Assembly: GCA_000525025.1 (NCBI GenBank)
Contig: JCKJ01000001.1
Span: 496,001-560,000 of the forward strand
Length of the DNA: 64,000 nt
Direction of reading: 5' to 3'
DNA from: Methylophilaceae bacterium 11
Lineage (GTDB): Bacteria > Pseudomonadota > Gammaproteobacteria > Burkholderiales > Methylophilaceae
Shown here: positions 51,443-62,950 of the stretch, piece after piece
Layout of the letters: every line of letters starts with the position of its first letter
Position numbering within the stretch: the first letter of the stretch is position 1
Program-made: the position numbers and the translations under genes
Notes under the pieces: generated by a model
What the model was told of the DNA's origin: nothing
The model's database searches: none
What the model saw: only the letters and a program-made list of their open reading frames with translations

Positions 51443-51565
51443 CTATTTCATGGCTTTGTATATGGCGTAACAGGCAAGGCCCAGCATGGTGAATGCGATA
51501 ACCGCAATCACAATCAAGCTCATTAGACCGTAGTCTGTGGATAGTAGGTCACTGATTATTTTCAT
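51443..51565 (-). CDS. DUF3149-like micro-protein
   Basis: 40-residue single-pass membrane protein. The sequence MKIISDLLSTDYGLMSLIV, with the TDYGLMSL signature, followed by a hydrophobic helix and a basic tail (YKAMK), fits the DUF3149 family I recall. A GGAG ribosome-binding site lies six bases before the ATG. It stands alone between two plus-strand genes. Function unknown. Confidence 0.8.
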   Translation of the reverse strand: MKIISDLLSTDYGLMSLIVIAVIAFTMLGLACYAIYKAMK

Positions 51566-51689
51566 GATGGTCTCCTTCGGGTGCGTTCAGTGCATACTTT
51601 GACATGCTGCCTTTTGTTTGGCTTTGATGTAGCGCAAGAAATGCGAACTTTGCAACAATCGTTAACCTAATCAGTGATTAAGATAGCCT

Positions 51690-52475
51690 ATGCCTCAATT
51701 AATACTTGGTGTTGTGTTGTGTGGATTTAGTCAATTGTTGTTTGCAGCAACGCAAGATGGTCGATGGCATTTAGGGATTGGTGACCCAACGATCTGGGGA
51801 TGGTTAACCGTTATTGTGTACCTAGCGGCAGTAGCGCGCTGCTTTATAAAAGCCAAACGTAGTCGAGATGACGGCATGCCTTATCAATTTTGGTTATGGT
51901 TAGGTGTACTGCTGTTATTGCTTAGTATTAATAAGCAGTTAGATTTGCAAACCTGGCTGAGTCAAACCATACGTGATTTGTCAGTCGCACATGGTTGGTA
52001 CGAACAACGCAGACTGTTGCAAATGGCATTTGTGGTGACGGTTGGAGCTGCAATGGTGATATTGCTACTCACATTGCGTATCTACTTATGGAATCTGTGG
52101 CGTAATTACAAGCTAGTGTGGTCTGGGCTTATTTTGCTGTGCGCGTTTATTTTAATCCGCGCAGCCTCATTCCATCATGTCGATATCCTGATTCGCCAGT
52201 CACTATTTGGGCTAGAGCTCAATGTCTTACTTGAAAATCTCGCACTCGTGATGATCATCATCGGCACATTTATACACCGTAAGCCATCTTCATTTCCGCC
52301 TACGGTGCCCAATGAAAAAACGCTCACCAATACCGGCTATTACGAAGCTACGGAAGAGGGTGCGGATGTGTATTGTCCGCGTTGTGCAACCAAAGCCGTC
52401 TCCAAAGCCGCACACGGGCGTGCATTTAAGTGCAAATATTGTGCACATAAATATCTGGTGTATGTTCCCCACTAA
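51690..52475 (+). CDS. Hypothetical membrane protein with C-terminal zinc ribbon
   Basis: 261 residues, about five membrane segments (about 4-20, 35-52, 66-80, 110-130, 145-160) and a soluble tail with two CxxC pairs, Cys229/232 (CPRC) and Cys248/251 (CKYC), likely a zinc ribbon. A conserved-looking motif RAASFHHVDILI lies near residue 160. No recognised function. The pyrD gene starts 15 bases downstream. Confidence 0.7.
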   Translation: MPQLILGVVLCGFSQLLFAATQDGRWHLGIGDPTIWGWLTVIVYLAAVARCFIKAKRSRDDGMPYQFWLWLGVLLLLLSINKQLDLQTWLSQTIRDLSVAHGWYEQRRLLQMAFVVTVGAAMVILLLTLRIYLWNLWRNYKLVWSGLILLCAFILIRAASFHHVDILIRQSLFGLELNVLLENLALVMIIIGTFIHRKPSSFPPTVPNEKTLTNTGYYEATEEGADVYCPRCATKAVSKAAHGRAFKCKYCAHKYLVYVPH

Positions 52476-52490
52476 CCATTGAAGTCATGT

Positions 52491-53507
52491 ATGAATATCT
52501 ACCCAATCCTTAAACCTTTATTGTTTCAGTTAGATGCCGAAGTTGCACATGATGTCACCTTGGCCAGCTTAAAATGGGCCGAGCGTTTGCACTTGCTAGG
52601 TGCTAATACAAACCAACATCACACAACGCCGCGTCAGGTCATGGGCCTTACGTTTCCCAACGCAGTGGGGTTGGCGGCAGGCTTGGATAAAAATGCAGCC
52701 GTCATTGATGGCATGGCCACCTTGGGCTTTGGTTTTATCGAAGTGGGCACCGTGACGCCACGGCCACAGCCAGGCAACCCTAGGCCACGATTATTTCGCG
52801 TGAAACAAGCACAAGGCATTATCAACCGTTTTGGGTTTAATAATCTGGGTGTCGATCATTTGGTTGAGAATGTAAAGTCTGCCAAATACAAAGGCGTACT
52901 TGGTATCAATATAGGCAAAAACTTTGATACGCCGAACGAACGCGCTGTAGATGATTATCTGCATTGCATGCGTAAGGTATATGCGCATGCAAGCTATATC
53001 ACAGTCAATATTTCATCGCCCAACACTAAGAACTTACGCGCGCTGCAAGAGAAAGAAGCATTGTCCGCTTTACTGGCAAGTTTGAAATTTGAACAAACCA
53101 AACTGACGGAACAGCATAGCCAATACGTGCCTGTGGCTTTGAAAATTGCGCCGGATCTAACGCCTACCCAAGTCGCGGAAATTGCAGACCTATTGATGCA
53201 GCACCAAATCGACGGGGTGATTGCCACCAATACCACCTTGTCACGCGATGCAGTACAAAGCATGCCACATGCTGAGGAGACGGGCGGATTGTCTGGCGCA
53301 CCGGTGAAACACGCTTCCACCGCTGTCATACAGCAGTTATCACAACGTCTGCAAGGCGCATTACCTATTATTGGCGTGGGGGGCATTATGTCTGGTGCTG
53401 ACGCAGTGGAAAAAATTGCGGCCGGCGCAAGTCTGGTACAGCTTTATAGTGGGCTTATCTACCAAGGGCCAAAGCTGGTAAACGATGTTTGTAAATCATT
53501 AGGTTGA
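52491..53507 (+). CDS. pyrD: Dihydroorotate dehydrogenase (quinone), class 2
   Basis: Membrane-associated FMN enzyme converting dihydroorotate to orotate in pyrimidine synthesis. The 338-residue protein has the class 2 N-terminal helix ([16 protein letters not shown]), [28 protein letters not shown], the catalytic-Ser loop [14 protein letters not shown] and the C-terminal [20 protein letters not shown]. The ATG at 52491 is chosen over an upstream TTG at 52479. Its stop overlaps the GST start by one base. Confidence 0.96.
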   Translation: MNIYPILKPLLFQLDAEVAHDVTLASLKWAERLHLLGANTNQHHTTPRQVMGLTFPNAVGLAAGLDKNAAVIDGMATLGFGFIEVGTVTPRPQPGNPRPRLFRVKQAQGIINRFGFNNLGVDHLVENVKSAKYKGVLGINIGKNFDTPNERAVDDYLHCMRKVYAHASYITVNISSPNTKNLRALQEKEALSALLASLKFEQTKLTEQHSQYVPVALKIAPDLTPTQVAEIADLLMQHQIDGVIATNTTLSRDAVQSMPHAEETGGLSGAPVKHASTAVIQQLSQRLQGALPIIGVGGIMSGADAVEKIAAGASLVQLYSGLIYQGPKLVNDVCKSLG

Positions 53508-54118
53508 TGCAGTTACCTATTCTCTATTCTTATCGAAGATGCCCTTATGCCATGCGCGCGCGCATGGCGCTACATGTGTCCAATATTCAGGTCGAGATCC
53601 GCGAAATATCGCTACGTGATAAACCCACACATATGCTGCAAATGTCCCCAAAAGGTACTGTGCCTGTGTTGGTGTTGGAAAATGGATTGGTACTTGAACA
53701 GAGTCTGGACATTATGATGTGGGCATTGCAGCAACATGATCCGGAAGGCTGGCTGCACGCCAATCATGAGCAAACGATGCAGTGGATTACAAGCAACGAT
53801 GGTGATTTTAAGCAAGCCTTAGATCACTATAAATATCCGGAGCGGTTTCTTGAACAGCCACAGGCTGTGTATCGCGCGCAATGCGAGATATTTCTGCAAA
53901 CACTAGAATCTGCATTACAAGCGCAGCCTTATTTAATGGGGCAGCAGGTCAGTATCGCTGATATCGCTATCTTTCCGTTTATCCGTCAGTTTGCTGCAGT
54001 GGATGCAGCTTGGTTCTCGCAGTCGCCATACGTGGCTGTGGCACAGTGGTTAAGCGCGTGGGTAGAAAGTACATTGTTTGTAAGCATTATGCAGAAACAC
54101 CCCGTTTATCAGTCTTAA
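53507..54118 (+). CDS. Glutathione S-transferase family protein
   Basis: 203 residues. The N-terminal thioredoxin-like domain has RRCPYAMRARMALHVS (Cys near residue 12) and SPKGTVPVLVLENG with the cis-Pro. The C-terminal helical domain follows. The CPYAMR motif and cis-Pro position suit a glutaredoxin-like GST. Substrate unknown. The ATG at 53507 overlaps the pyrD stop, so it is co-translated with pyrD. Confidence 0.88.
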   Translation: MQLPILYSYRRCPYAMRARMALHVSNIQVEIREISLRDKPTHMLQMSPKGTVPVLVLENGLVLEQSLDIMMWALQQHDPEGWLHANHEQTMQWITSNDGDFKQALDHYKYPERFLEQPQAVYRAQCEIFLQTLESALQAQPYLMGQQVSIADIAIFPFIRQFAAVDAAWFSQSPYVAVAQWLSAWVESTLFVSIMQKHPVYQS

Positions 54119-54149
54119 ACTATGTGTTTTAAGCTAAGTGACATGCATT

Positions 54150-54175
54150 AAAAAAGGCGCATATGCGCCTTTTTT
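54150..54175. terminator. Bidirectional terminator between the GST and clpA genes
   Basis: Self-complementary AAAAAAGGCGCATATGCGCC followed by TTTTTT, serving both convergent genes. Confidence 0.9.
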
Positions 54176-54206
54176 AATTTGAAACTCATCACACAAACTG
54201 CGCTGT

Positions 54207-56471
54207 TTACACAGGTGCGGCGGCGGTTTCTTCTTCATTGAACACCAGTTTGATTTGGTCTTCGCTGTCGATATCCACATGCACTGAACCACCGTTTGCC
54301 AATTTACCAAACAGTAACTCATCTGCCAAGGCCTTACGGATGGTGTCTTGAATGAGTCTAGCCATCGGGCGTGCACCCATGAGCGGATCAAAACCCTTTT
54401 TGCCAAGGTAGGTTTTGAGTGCATCACTGAACGTTACGTCCACTTTTTTCTCATGCAGCTGATCTTCTAATTGCATCAAGAACTTATCGACCACACGAAT
54501 GATAATCTCGTGTGACAGAGCGCCAAATGACACAGTAGCATCCAAACGGTTGCGGAACTCAGGGCTAAAGAAGCGCTTGAGGTCTGCAGCTTCATCCGTC
54601 ACATCTTTTGCATTGGTAAAGCCAATGCTGGCTTTAGACATGTTTTCCGCACCTGCATTGGTGGTCATGATAATGGTCACATTACGGAAGTCTGCTTTGC
54701 GGCCATTGTTATCCGTGAGCGTACCATGGTCCATCACTTGCAACAGAATGTTGAAGATATCCGGGTGTGCTTTTTCAATTTCGTCGAGCAACAGTACGCA
54801 GTAAGGTTGTTTGGTGATGGCTTCTGTCAATAAACCACCTTGGTCAAACCCTACATAGCCTGGAGGCGCGCCAATTAAGCGGCTCACTGCATGACGTTCC
54901 ATGTATTCACTCATGTCGAAGCGAATGAGTTCAATGCCCATGATATAAGCCAACTGCTTGGCGACTTCAGTTTTACCCACGCCAGTAGGGCCGCTGAATA
55001 AGAAACTACCAATCGGCTTGTTGTTTTGACCTAGTCCGCTACGCGCCATTTTGACGGCAGAGGCCAAGGTATCAATCGCTTTGTCTTGACCAAATACGAC
55101 TGCTTTCAAATCGCGTTCCAATGTTTTGAGCGCATTGCGATCATCGCTGGAAATATTTTTTGGCGGAATACGTGCAATCTTGGCAATGATGTCTTCAATC
55201 TCTTTATTGCCAATGACTTTTTTCTGTTTGTTTTTGGGCAAGATGCGTTGCGCAGCACCCGCCTCATCAATCACGTCAATCGCTTTATCTGGCAAATGAC
55301 GGTCGTTGATGTATTTGGCAGACAGTTCAGCCGCTACAGTCAAAGCACTCGCGCTATATTTAACACTATGGTGCTCTTCAAATTTAGATTTCAGACCTTT
55401 TAAAATCTCAATGGTCTCAGCCACACTCGGTTCCACCACATCGATTTTTTGGAAGCGGCGTGACAGTGCGTGATCTTTCTCAAAAATACCGCGGTATTCT
55501 TGATATGTCGTTGCGCCAATGCATTTAAGTGTGCCATTGGATAGTGCTGGTTTGAGCAAGTTGCTGGCGTCTAGAGTACCGCCGCTTGCTGCACCTGCAC
55601 CTATCAAGGTATGAATCTCATCTATAAACAAAATAGCGTCTGGTTTTTCGGCCAATTGCTTCATCACCGCTTTTAAGCGTTGCTCAAAATCACCACGGTA
55701 TTTTGTACCTGCCAATAGTGCACCCATGTCTAAAGAGTAGACCGTGGCATTGGCTAAGACATCTGGGATGTCTTGTTCTACAATACGGCTAGCCAACCCT
55801 TCAGCAATCGCTGTTTTGCCCACACCAGCTTCACCCACCAATAGTGGATTATTTTTACGGCGACGGCAAAGCGTCTGAATCACACGCTCCAGCTCTTGAC
55901 CACGGCCGATTAAAGGATCAATTTTGCCTGCGGCCACTTGTACGTTTAAATTGAGTGTGAAGTTTTCCAGTGCGCCTGCTGGGGTCGGTTCTGCCTCACT
56001 TTCAACATCGCTGCTGTCAGCTTTTTCTTCACCCTCAGGTAATTTTGCCACGCCATGTGAGATGAAATTCACCACATCTAAACGGGTGATGCCTTGCTGG
56101 TGCAAGAAGAACACAGCATGAGAATCTTTTTCACCGTAAATAGCCACCAATACATTGGCGCCAGTTACTTCTTTTTTGCCAGAGGATTGCACGTGCAACA
56201 TGGCACGTTGAATCACACGTTGGAAACCTAGCGTAGGTTGTGTATCCACTTCACCCTCACCATTCACGGTAGGGGTGTGCTCCTCAATATATTGGTTGAG
56301 TTCGGAGCGTAACACATCAAATTTTGCACCACAGGCACGTAATACTTCAGCCGCGGTAGGATTATCTATCATGGCCAGTAAGAGATGCTCTACCGTAATG
56401 AGCTCATGGCGCTTTTGACGCGCATCCATGAACGCCATATGTAGGCTGACTTCTAACTCTTGAGCTATCAT
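54207..56471 (-). CDS. clpA: ATP-dependent Clp protease ATPase subunit ClpA
   Basis: 754-residue AAA+ unfoldase that feeds ClpP. The N-terminal ClpS-docking domain (about 1-145) is followed by AAA module 1 (Walker [13 protein letters not shown]) and module 2 (Walker [13 protein letters not shown]). A ClpP-binding IGF-type tripeptide is in [10 protein letters not shown] (about 610). Cys/Lys-rich linkers are absent, as in ClpA rather than ClpB. clpS lies upstream in the same direction, 133 bases away. Confidence 0.96.
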   Translation of the reverse strand: MIAQELEVSLHMAFMDARQKRHELITVEHLLLAMIDNPTAAEVLRACGAKFDVLRSELNQYIEEHTPTVNGEGEVDTQPTLGFQRVIQRAMLHVQSSGKKEVTGANVLVAIYGEKDSHAVFFLHQQGITRLDVVNFISHGVAKLPEGEEKADSSDVESEAEPTPAGALENFTLNLNVQVAAGKIDPLIGRGQELERVIQTLCRRRKNNPLLVGEAGVGKTAIAEGLASRIVEQDIPDVLANATVYSLDMGALLAGTKYRGDFEQRLKAVMKQLAEKPDAILFIDEIHTLIGAGAASGGTLDASNLLKPALSNGTLKCIGATTYQEYRGIFEKDHALSRRFQKIDVVEPSVAETIEILKGLKSKFEEHHSVKYSASALTVAAELSAKYINDRHLPDKAIDVIDEAGAAQRILPKNKQKKVIGNKEIEDIIAKIARIPPKNISSDDRNALKTLERDLKAVVFGQDKAIDTLASAVKMARSGLGQNNKPIGSFLFSGPTGVGKTEVAKQLAYIMGIELIRFDMSEYMERHAVSRLIGAPPGYVGFDQGGLLTEAITKQPYCVLLLDEIEKAHPDIFNILLQVMDHGTLTDNNGRKADFRNVTIIMTTNAGAENMSKASIGFTNAKDVTDEAADLKRFFSPEFRNRLDATVSFGALSHEIIIRVVDKFLMQLEDQLHEKKVDVTFSDALKTYLGKKGFDPLMGARPMARLIQDTIRKALADELLFGKLANGGSVHVDIDSEDQIKLVFNEEETAAAPV

Positions 56472-56604
56472 CTTATTACCTTAACTTTCACTTTACTTTG
56501 TCTATAAACAACTGCCACCATCAACACATACCATCTTAGCATCGGCAATTGATTGCAATTTAAATTTTAAGCCTGCTTTTCTCTACTTGTTCAACAATAC
56601 AAGG

Positions 56605-56916
56605 TTAGGCAGGTTCAATGACGCATTGCAGTGGGTGCTGAGACTCTCTTGCATGCGTCAACACCTGATTCATTTTTGTTTCTGCAATGTCTAGCGGGTA
56701 TACACCGCATACGCCCATGCCTTCTGTATGTACTTTGAGCATAATTTGTGTCGCTTGTTCACGGCTTTTATTAAAAAACCGTTCAATCGTTTCTACAACA
56801 AACTCCATAGGAGTGTAATCGTCATTTAGTAGCAATACTTTAAACATTTCAGGCAGTTTAGGTTTTACTGCGTTTGGCTTAATTGCGGTATCGCCGTCTG
56901 AATGTGGTTGTGCCAT
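56605..56916 (-). CDS. clpS: ClpA adaptor ClpS
   Basis: 103-residue adaptor of the N-end rule pathway. Conserved [20 protein letters not shown] (split: about residues 29-48) and [19 protein letters not shown] are present. It delivers N-degron substrates to ClpAP. It precedes clpA, as in many proteobacteria. Confidence 0.95.
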   Translation of the reverse strand: MAQPHSDGDTAIKPNAVKPKLPEMFKVLLLNDDYTPMEFVVETIERFFNKSREQATQIMLKVHTEGMGVCGVYPLDIAETKMNQVLTHARESQHPLQCVIEPA

Positions 56917-57003
56917 TTACTTTACTACTTAAGATTACTTGTTAACTCTTATTTTGAGCCGAATGCTAAAAAATTCAAGCCCAATTTGAATAGGGTTAAG
57001 CGA

Positions 57004-58275
57004 TTATGGAAAGATTTTGACGATTTTGACGATTCTGTCTTGTGTTTGCACAATTTCTAGCGTGTGTTCGCCCATTCTAAAGCTGGTATTCGGCTCTGGA
57101 ATATCCTCAAAATACTCGATGACTAGGCCGTTGAGTGTGCGGGGTCCTTCGGTTGGCAGCGATAAATGTAGCTTTTTGTTTAAGTCGCGCAGAGAGCTAC
57201 TGCCATCCACCAACCAACCGCCATCTTCGTCTTGGCGATAGCTGCCGATTCTGCTGGGGGATTGGGTCGTGAAGTCGCCAATCACTTCTTCCAAAATGTC
57301 TTCAAGCGTCACTAAGCCTTTAAACTCGCCGTACTCGTCAACAATAAGCGCAATGCGTTCTTGGTTTTCCTGGAATTGCTGAATTTGCGTATACAGAGGC
57401 GTTCCTGCCGGAATGAAGTAAGGCTCGCTGATAATCTCACGTAAAGCTTCTTTATCAAGTGGGTCGTCATGTTGGTAACCGCGGATTTGGTTCATCACTT
57501 TTCTGATGTGTAGAATACCAATCATCTCTTCGTTATCGCCTTCGCGTACGGGCAAGCGAGTGTGGTGGCTGGTAGAGATGCGTTGCAAAATATCTTCAAT
57601 GGGCTGATCAAAGTCAATAATTTCAACCATGGTATGTGCCGTCATCACATCATCCACCGTGATTTTCTCTAAATCGAACAAATTCAGCAAAATGGTGCGG
57701 TGCTTTTTAGGCATAAAATGCCCGGCATCGGTGACGATGCTGCGCAGCTCATCCATGGTGAGAGATTGCGCGGACTCGCTGAAATTGACATTGACTCTAA
57801 ATAGCTTCAGCAGTCCTTCCACAAACAGATTCACAAACCACACAGCAGGGTAGAGTAGTTTGAGTAGGGGATAGAGCACATAGCTACACATGATGCCCAA
57901 TTTTTCGGGGTAAGCGGCAGCAATCACCTTAGGAGAAATTTCACTGAACACTAAAATGGCAAATGTCACTGACAATGTGCCGATCATCAGTACCCACTCA
58001 CCCTCGCCAAACAACTCAACAATAATCACTGTAACTAACGTAGCAGAAGCGGCGTTGGCAAAGTTATTACAAAGCAAAATCACGCCGAGTAATTTATCGG
58101 TCTTAGCAAGCAGTGCGCTGGCCAATTTAGCGCCGCGATTACCCTCTTTGACCAGATGCCTTAACCGGTAACGGTTGAGCGACATCAAACTGGTTTCGGC
58201 GATTGAGAAAAAACCTGAAATAAGCAGTAGCAAGGCCAGTGCGGCTAATTGCCAAGAGATAGGAATATTATCCAA
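57004..58275 (-). CDS. CNNM/CorC-type CBS-domain membrane protein
   Basis: 423 residues: a DUF21 membrane domain (about 1-190, SGFFSIAETSLMSLNRYRLR), two CBS domains (about 205-330: MTAHTMVEIIDFDQP, RLPVREGDNEEM, IALIVDEYGEFKGLVTLEDILEEVIG) and a C-terminal CorC/HlyC domain. Relatives handle magnesium or cobalt efflux. The start is a TTG at 58275; no other in-frame start lies between it and a stop six codons upstream. The 3' end has a TTTGACGATT duplication that yields IVKIVKIF. Confidence 0.88.
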   Translation of the reverse strand: MDNIPISWQLAALALLLLISGFFSIAETSLMSLNRYRLRHLVKEGNRGAKLASALLAKTDKLLGVILLCNNFANAASATLVTVIIVELFGEGEWVLMIGTLSVTFAILVFSEISPKVIAAAYPEKLGIMCSYVLYPLLKLLYPAVWFVNLFVEGLLKLFRVNVNFSESAQSLTMDELRSIVTDAGHFMPKKHRTILLNLFDLEKITVDDVMTAHTMVEIIDFDQPIEDILQRISTSHHTRLPVREGDNEEMIGILHIRKVMNQIRGYQHDDPLDKEALREIISEPYFIPAGTPLYTQIQQFQENQERIALIVDEYGEFKGLVTLEDILEEVIGDFTTQSPSRIGSYRQDEDGGWLVDGSSSLRDLNKKLHLSLPTEGPRTLNGLVIEYFEDIPEPNTSFRMGEHTLEIVQTQDRIVKIVKIFP

Positions 58276-58368
58276 TGGGGGGTGACTGGGTGACTAAGAA
58301 GGCTTAGAGTCTAACTGAATCAAGCCTTCTCAATCAAGTGTTTAGTGTGATTGGCGGGGGTTGAAAGT

Positions 58369-59313
58369 TTAAGGCGCGACTTCTGCAGAAGCGTCCGTTG
58401 GTTTTTTCTCAACATCACCAATCAAGTTGGCGCGATTCACACCCAGCCACATGGCAATCGGGCAAGCCACGAGTACAGAAGAGTAAATACCAAACAAAAT
58501 GCCGATGGTCAGCGCTAACGCAAAGTTATGAAGTACCTCGCCGCCAAATAGCAACATAGAGCCGACCATGGTTTGCGTCATCAAGTGTGTAATCACAGTA
58601 CGAGACATCGTGCGCGTAATCGCATTATCAATCACTTGTACTGCGTTGGCTTTACGCATTTTACGGAAGTTCTCACGTACTCGGTCAAATACCACAACAG
58701 ACTCATTCACCGAGTACCCCAGCACTGCCAAAATAGCGGCCAGTACAGTGAGGTTGAACTCCCACTGGAAGAACGCAAAGAAGCCCAAAATGATCACCAC
58801 ATCGTGCATATTGGCAATAATGGCGGCCACGGCAAAACGCCATTCAAAGCGGATTGCTAAATAAGCCATAATCCCCAAACAGACCAAAAGAAGCGCCAGT
58901 CCGCCGTTTTCATACAGTTCTTCACCTACTTGTGAACCTACGCTTTCCACACGGCGTACATCAGCTTGTGGATCAGCGGCTTTCAGTGCGGAGCTTACTT
59001 TTTCTGACAGTTGTGCAATCGACATGCCTTTTTTGATCGGTAGGCGAATCAACACATCATGGCTGGTACCAAAATTTTGTACGGTGGCATCTTTAAGTCC
59101 GATGCTATCTACTGCCTGACGAATGTTATCGATATTGGCTGATTGCGGATAGTTGACTTCCATGACGGTACCGCCAGTAAAGTCCACGCCGTAATTGAGG
59201 CCGCGTGTGGCAAGAAAAAACACGGCTAAGATAAATGTCACGAGTGAAATAGTAGTAGTTAAACGACCATAGCTCATAAACGGGATGTCGTTTTTAATTC
59301 TAAATAATTCCAT
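58369..59313 (-). CDS. secF: Protein translocase subunit SecF
   Basis: 314-residue inner-membrane subunit of SecDF, which uses the proton gradient to aid Sec export. Six segments with the first at about 20-38 and the first periplasmic loop containing GVDFTGGTVMEV. The LGYSVNESVVVFDRVREN motif with conserved Asp is present. It follows secD by 60 bases. Confidence 0.95.
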   Translation of the reverse strand: MELFRIKNDIPFMSYGRLTTTISLVTFILAVFFLATRGLNYGVDFTGGTVMEVNYPQSANIDNIRQAVDSIGLKDATVQNFGTSHDVLIRLPIKKGMSIAQLSEKVSSALKAADPQADVRRVESVGSQVGEELYENGGLALLLVCLGIMAYLAIRFEWRFAVAAIIANMHDVVIILGFFAFFQWEFNLTVLAAILAVLGYSVNESVVVFDRVRENFRKMRKANAVQVIDNAITRTMSRTVITHLMTQTMVGSMLLFGGEVLHNFALALTIGILFGIYSSVLVACPIAMWLGVNRANLIGDVEKKPTDASAEVAP

Positions 59314-59373
59314 AGTCTTTACTCTTTAATTAATGGCGCTAAACGTCAGCGCCCATCGTTGTTAGGTCGCTGC

Positions 59374-61218
59374 TTATGCTTTATAAATTTGCCCGATGGC
59401 TAATTTTTCAATTTTTCTACGGTAGCCATAAACGAGGTTGACGATAGCGCGTGAGACCAAGACTGCACTGAACATCGAAGTCAAAATGCCTAGTACGTGC
59501 ACCACCGCAAAGCCTTTAATTGGCCCGGTACCAAACATAAATAAGGCCAGACCTGCAATCAGCGTAGTGACGTTGGAGTCCACAATGGTATGCCAAGCGT
59601 TTTTATAACCTTCACTAATACTCGCTTGTGGCGTATTGCCATTGCGTAGTTCTTCACGGATACGCTCGTTAATCAATACGTTAGCGTCAATCGCCATCCC
59701 TAATGCTAATGCAATCGCTGCCAAACCTGGTAAGGTAAGGGTAGCTTGTAGCATAGATAAAATAGCAACCAACAGTAATAAATTAACACCCAGTGCTAAT
59801 ACGGACACACCACCAAATGCCATGTAGTAGATGACCATCATGACTGCAATGGCAGCAAAGCCCCATAGGGTTGAGTGCACACCACGTTTGATGTTTTCCT
59901 CACCCATGCTTGGCCCAACTGTTCTTTCTTCTATAATTTCCATCGGGGCAGCGAGTGCGCCAGCGCGTAATAGTAGTGAGATGTCTGTGGCTTCTTGTGC
60001 GTTGGCCATGCCAGAGATTTGTACACGACCACCGCCAATTTCTTCATTAATCACGGGCGCGGTAATCACTTCGGTATTGCCTTTTTCAATCAGCAAGATA
60101 GCCATCCGTTTGCCAACGTTGTCTCGGGTGACATTTTTAAAGATGCCGGCACCACGTCCATCCAAGGTCACATTTACTACGGAGCTGCCGTTTTGACCAT
60201 CCACACCAGGGCCGGCATCGGTAATGCGGTCGCCAGTCAACACCACGCTTTTCTTCACTAAGATTGGACGGCCGGAGCGGTCTTTATACAACTCATCACC
60301 AAATGGGACTTGGCCATTGCTGGCTTTTTCCATGGTGGCAAAGTCGGTTTTCTCTTCATCGACTAAGCGAATTTCCAATGTAGCGGTACGGCCTAAAATC
60401 TCTTTTGCTTTGGCGGTATCTTGCACGCCAGGTAATTGCACCACAATGCGATCAAAGCCTTGTTGTTGCACAATGGGCTCGGCCACGCCAAGCTCATTAA
60501 TACGGTTATGCAGGGTTTGTAAGTTTTGTTTGAGTGCAAATTCTTGTGTGCGCTTTTGTGAGGCTAAGCCCATGTTGGCGGTCAGTGATAAATCTTTGCC
60601 AGAGCCAGTGACTGCATAGGTGAGGTCTGGATAGTCTTTGCTTAAGATACGAAGCGCTTTGTTAGCTTCTGCCGCGTTGTCAAACTTCACAACAACTAGC
60701 TGGCCTTCACGTGAAATACCAAAGTAGTTGATTTTTTCTTTACGTAACGCAGTACGGAAGTCACCCACGCTGCTTTCTGCCGCTTTATCCAAAGCCGCTT
60801 TCATGTCCACTTGTAATAAAAAGTGCACGCCGCCACGTAAATCCAAGCCCAAATACATAGGTTTGGCACCAATGGCTAACAACCAGTTTGGGGTTTGTGA
60901 CAGCAAGTTAAGTGCAATGGTGTAATCTTTACCTAAGCTTGCATTCAGCTTGTCTTTGGCTTTGATTTGGTCTTCCGGATTGGCCAGCCTTACCTTGACA
61001 CCAGTGGCATCCAAATAGATACCATTGAATGGAATGCTGGCGAGCTGTAAGGTATTTTCCACTTTTTGCAGTAGTGCATTGTCTGATTTAAGGGTGGACT
61101 TAGCTGGGCTGACTTGTACAGCTGGGGATTCCCCAAAGAAGTTGGGAATGGTGTAGAGCAAGCCAATCAAGATGACGATTGCAATTAAAATATACTTCCA
61201 TAACGGGTAACGGTTCAT
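59374..61218 (-). CDS. secD: Protein translocase subunit SecD
   Basis: 614-residue partner of SecF. An N-terminal segment (about 8-25), YLGLDLRGGVHFLLQVD (about 130), the large P1 loop, and GRVQISGMANAQEATD lead to the membrane part with ALALGMAIDANVLINERIREE, the proton-relay motif. Normal length for proteobacteria. Confidence 0.96.
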   Translation of the reverse strand: MNRYPLWKYILIAIVILIGLLYTIPNFFGESPAVQVSPAKSTLKSDNALLQKVENTLQLASIPFNGIYLDATGVKVRLANPEDQIKAKDKLNASLGKDYTIALNLLSQTPNWLLAIGAKPMYLGLDLRGGVHFLLQVDMKAALDKAAESSVGDFRTALRKEKINYFGISREGQLVVVKFDNAAEANKALRILSKDYPDLTYAVTGSGKDLSLTANMGLASQKRTQEFALKQNLQTLHNRINELGVAEPIVQQQGFDRIVVQLPGVQDTAKAKEILGRTATLEIRLVDEEKTDFATMEKASNGQVPFGDELYKDRSGRPILVKKSVVLTGDRITDAGPGVDGQNGSSVVNVTLDGRGAGIFKNVTRDNVGKRMAILLIEKGNTEVITAPVINEEIGGGRVQISGMANAQEATDISLLLRAGALAAPMEIIEERTVGPSMGEENIKRGVHSTLWGFAAIAVMMVIYYMAFGGVSVLALGVNLLLLVAILSMLQATLTLPGLAAIALALGMAIDANVLINERIREELRNGNTPQASISEGYKNAWHTIVDSNVTTLIAGLALFMFGTGPIKGFAVVHVLGILTSMFSAVLVSRAIVNLVYGYRRKIEKLAIGQIYKA

Positions 61219-61258
61219 AGCTTGGCTCGCTCAGGCGTTGAATGATTAAAACAACAGA

Positions 61259-61579
61259 TTAAATGGCTTTAATAGTGCCGGGTGGCAGTAAAGTTTGCAC
61301 GGTGTGTTTTTGCACATTCACCACAGTGTCTGCTGCAATTTCGATGCTCACGAAGCTGTCGCTCACTTTGGTTACCTTGCCAATAATACCACCTGAAGTT
61401 GCGACTTCGTCGCCAGCTTTCAGTGCGTCTATCATGGCTTTTTGCTGCTTGGCTTGCTTCAGTTGCGGACGAATCAGCATAAAGTAGAACAGAATAAAAA
61501 TAATGACCATCGGCAAAATGCCACTTAATAAATCCCCACCTGGTACGGATGGCGCTGCAAATGCATTACTGATAAACAT
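61259..61579 (-). CDS. yajC: Preprotein translocase accessory subunit YajC
   Basis: 106-residue single-pass protein of the SecDF-YajC complex. The membrane segment is MVIIFILFYFMLIRPQ, and the cytoplasmic part has AGDEVATSGGIIGKV. The start at 61579 is preferred because AGGAAG lies just upstream; a frame from 61615 is longer than family norm. The order tgt-yajC-secD-secF is standard. Confidence 0.95.
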   Translation of the reverse strand: MFISNAFAAPSVPGGDLLSGILPMVIIFILFYFMLIRPQLKQAKQQKAMIDALKAGDEVATSGGIIGKVTKVSDSFVSIEIAADTVVNVQKHTVQTLLPPGTIKAI

Positions 61580-61649
61580 AGACAAGCTTCCTAAAAAAAT
61601 GAAACAAATGAACACGCGATTCTAACATAGACTATTTTAGATAATCTGA

Positions 61650-62780
<1,131 letters not shown>

Positions 62781-62822
62781 CTAAGTAATCCTTGTGATTT
62801 TAACATAGTCGCACTTGGCTCA

Positions 62823-62852
62823 CTTTGAATCTTTCAACTTGGAATCTTTAGC
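62823..62852. repeat. 15-bp imperfect tandem repeat between tgt and pssA
   Basis: CTTTGAATCTTTCAA (62823-62837) and CTTGGAATCTTTAGC (62838-62852). It lies in the divergent promoter gap. Confidence 0.5.
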
Positions 62853-62950
62853 TTGTGCCGAAGCCTTAGGCTTTGATACGTAAAATGATGTGGATGCGCC
62901 AGACTTGATTTATACTTAGCCCATCACGTTAATCTACGATTGTGTAAAAC

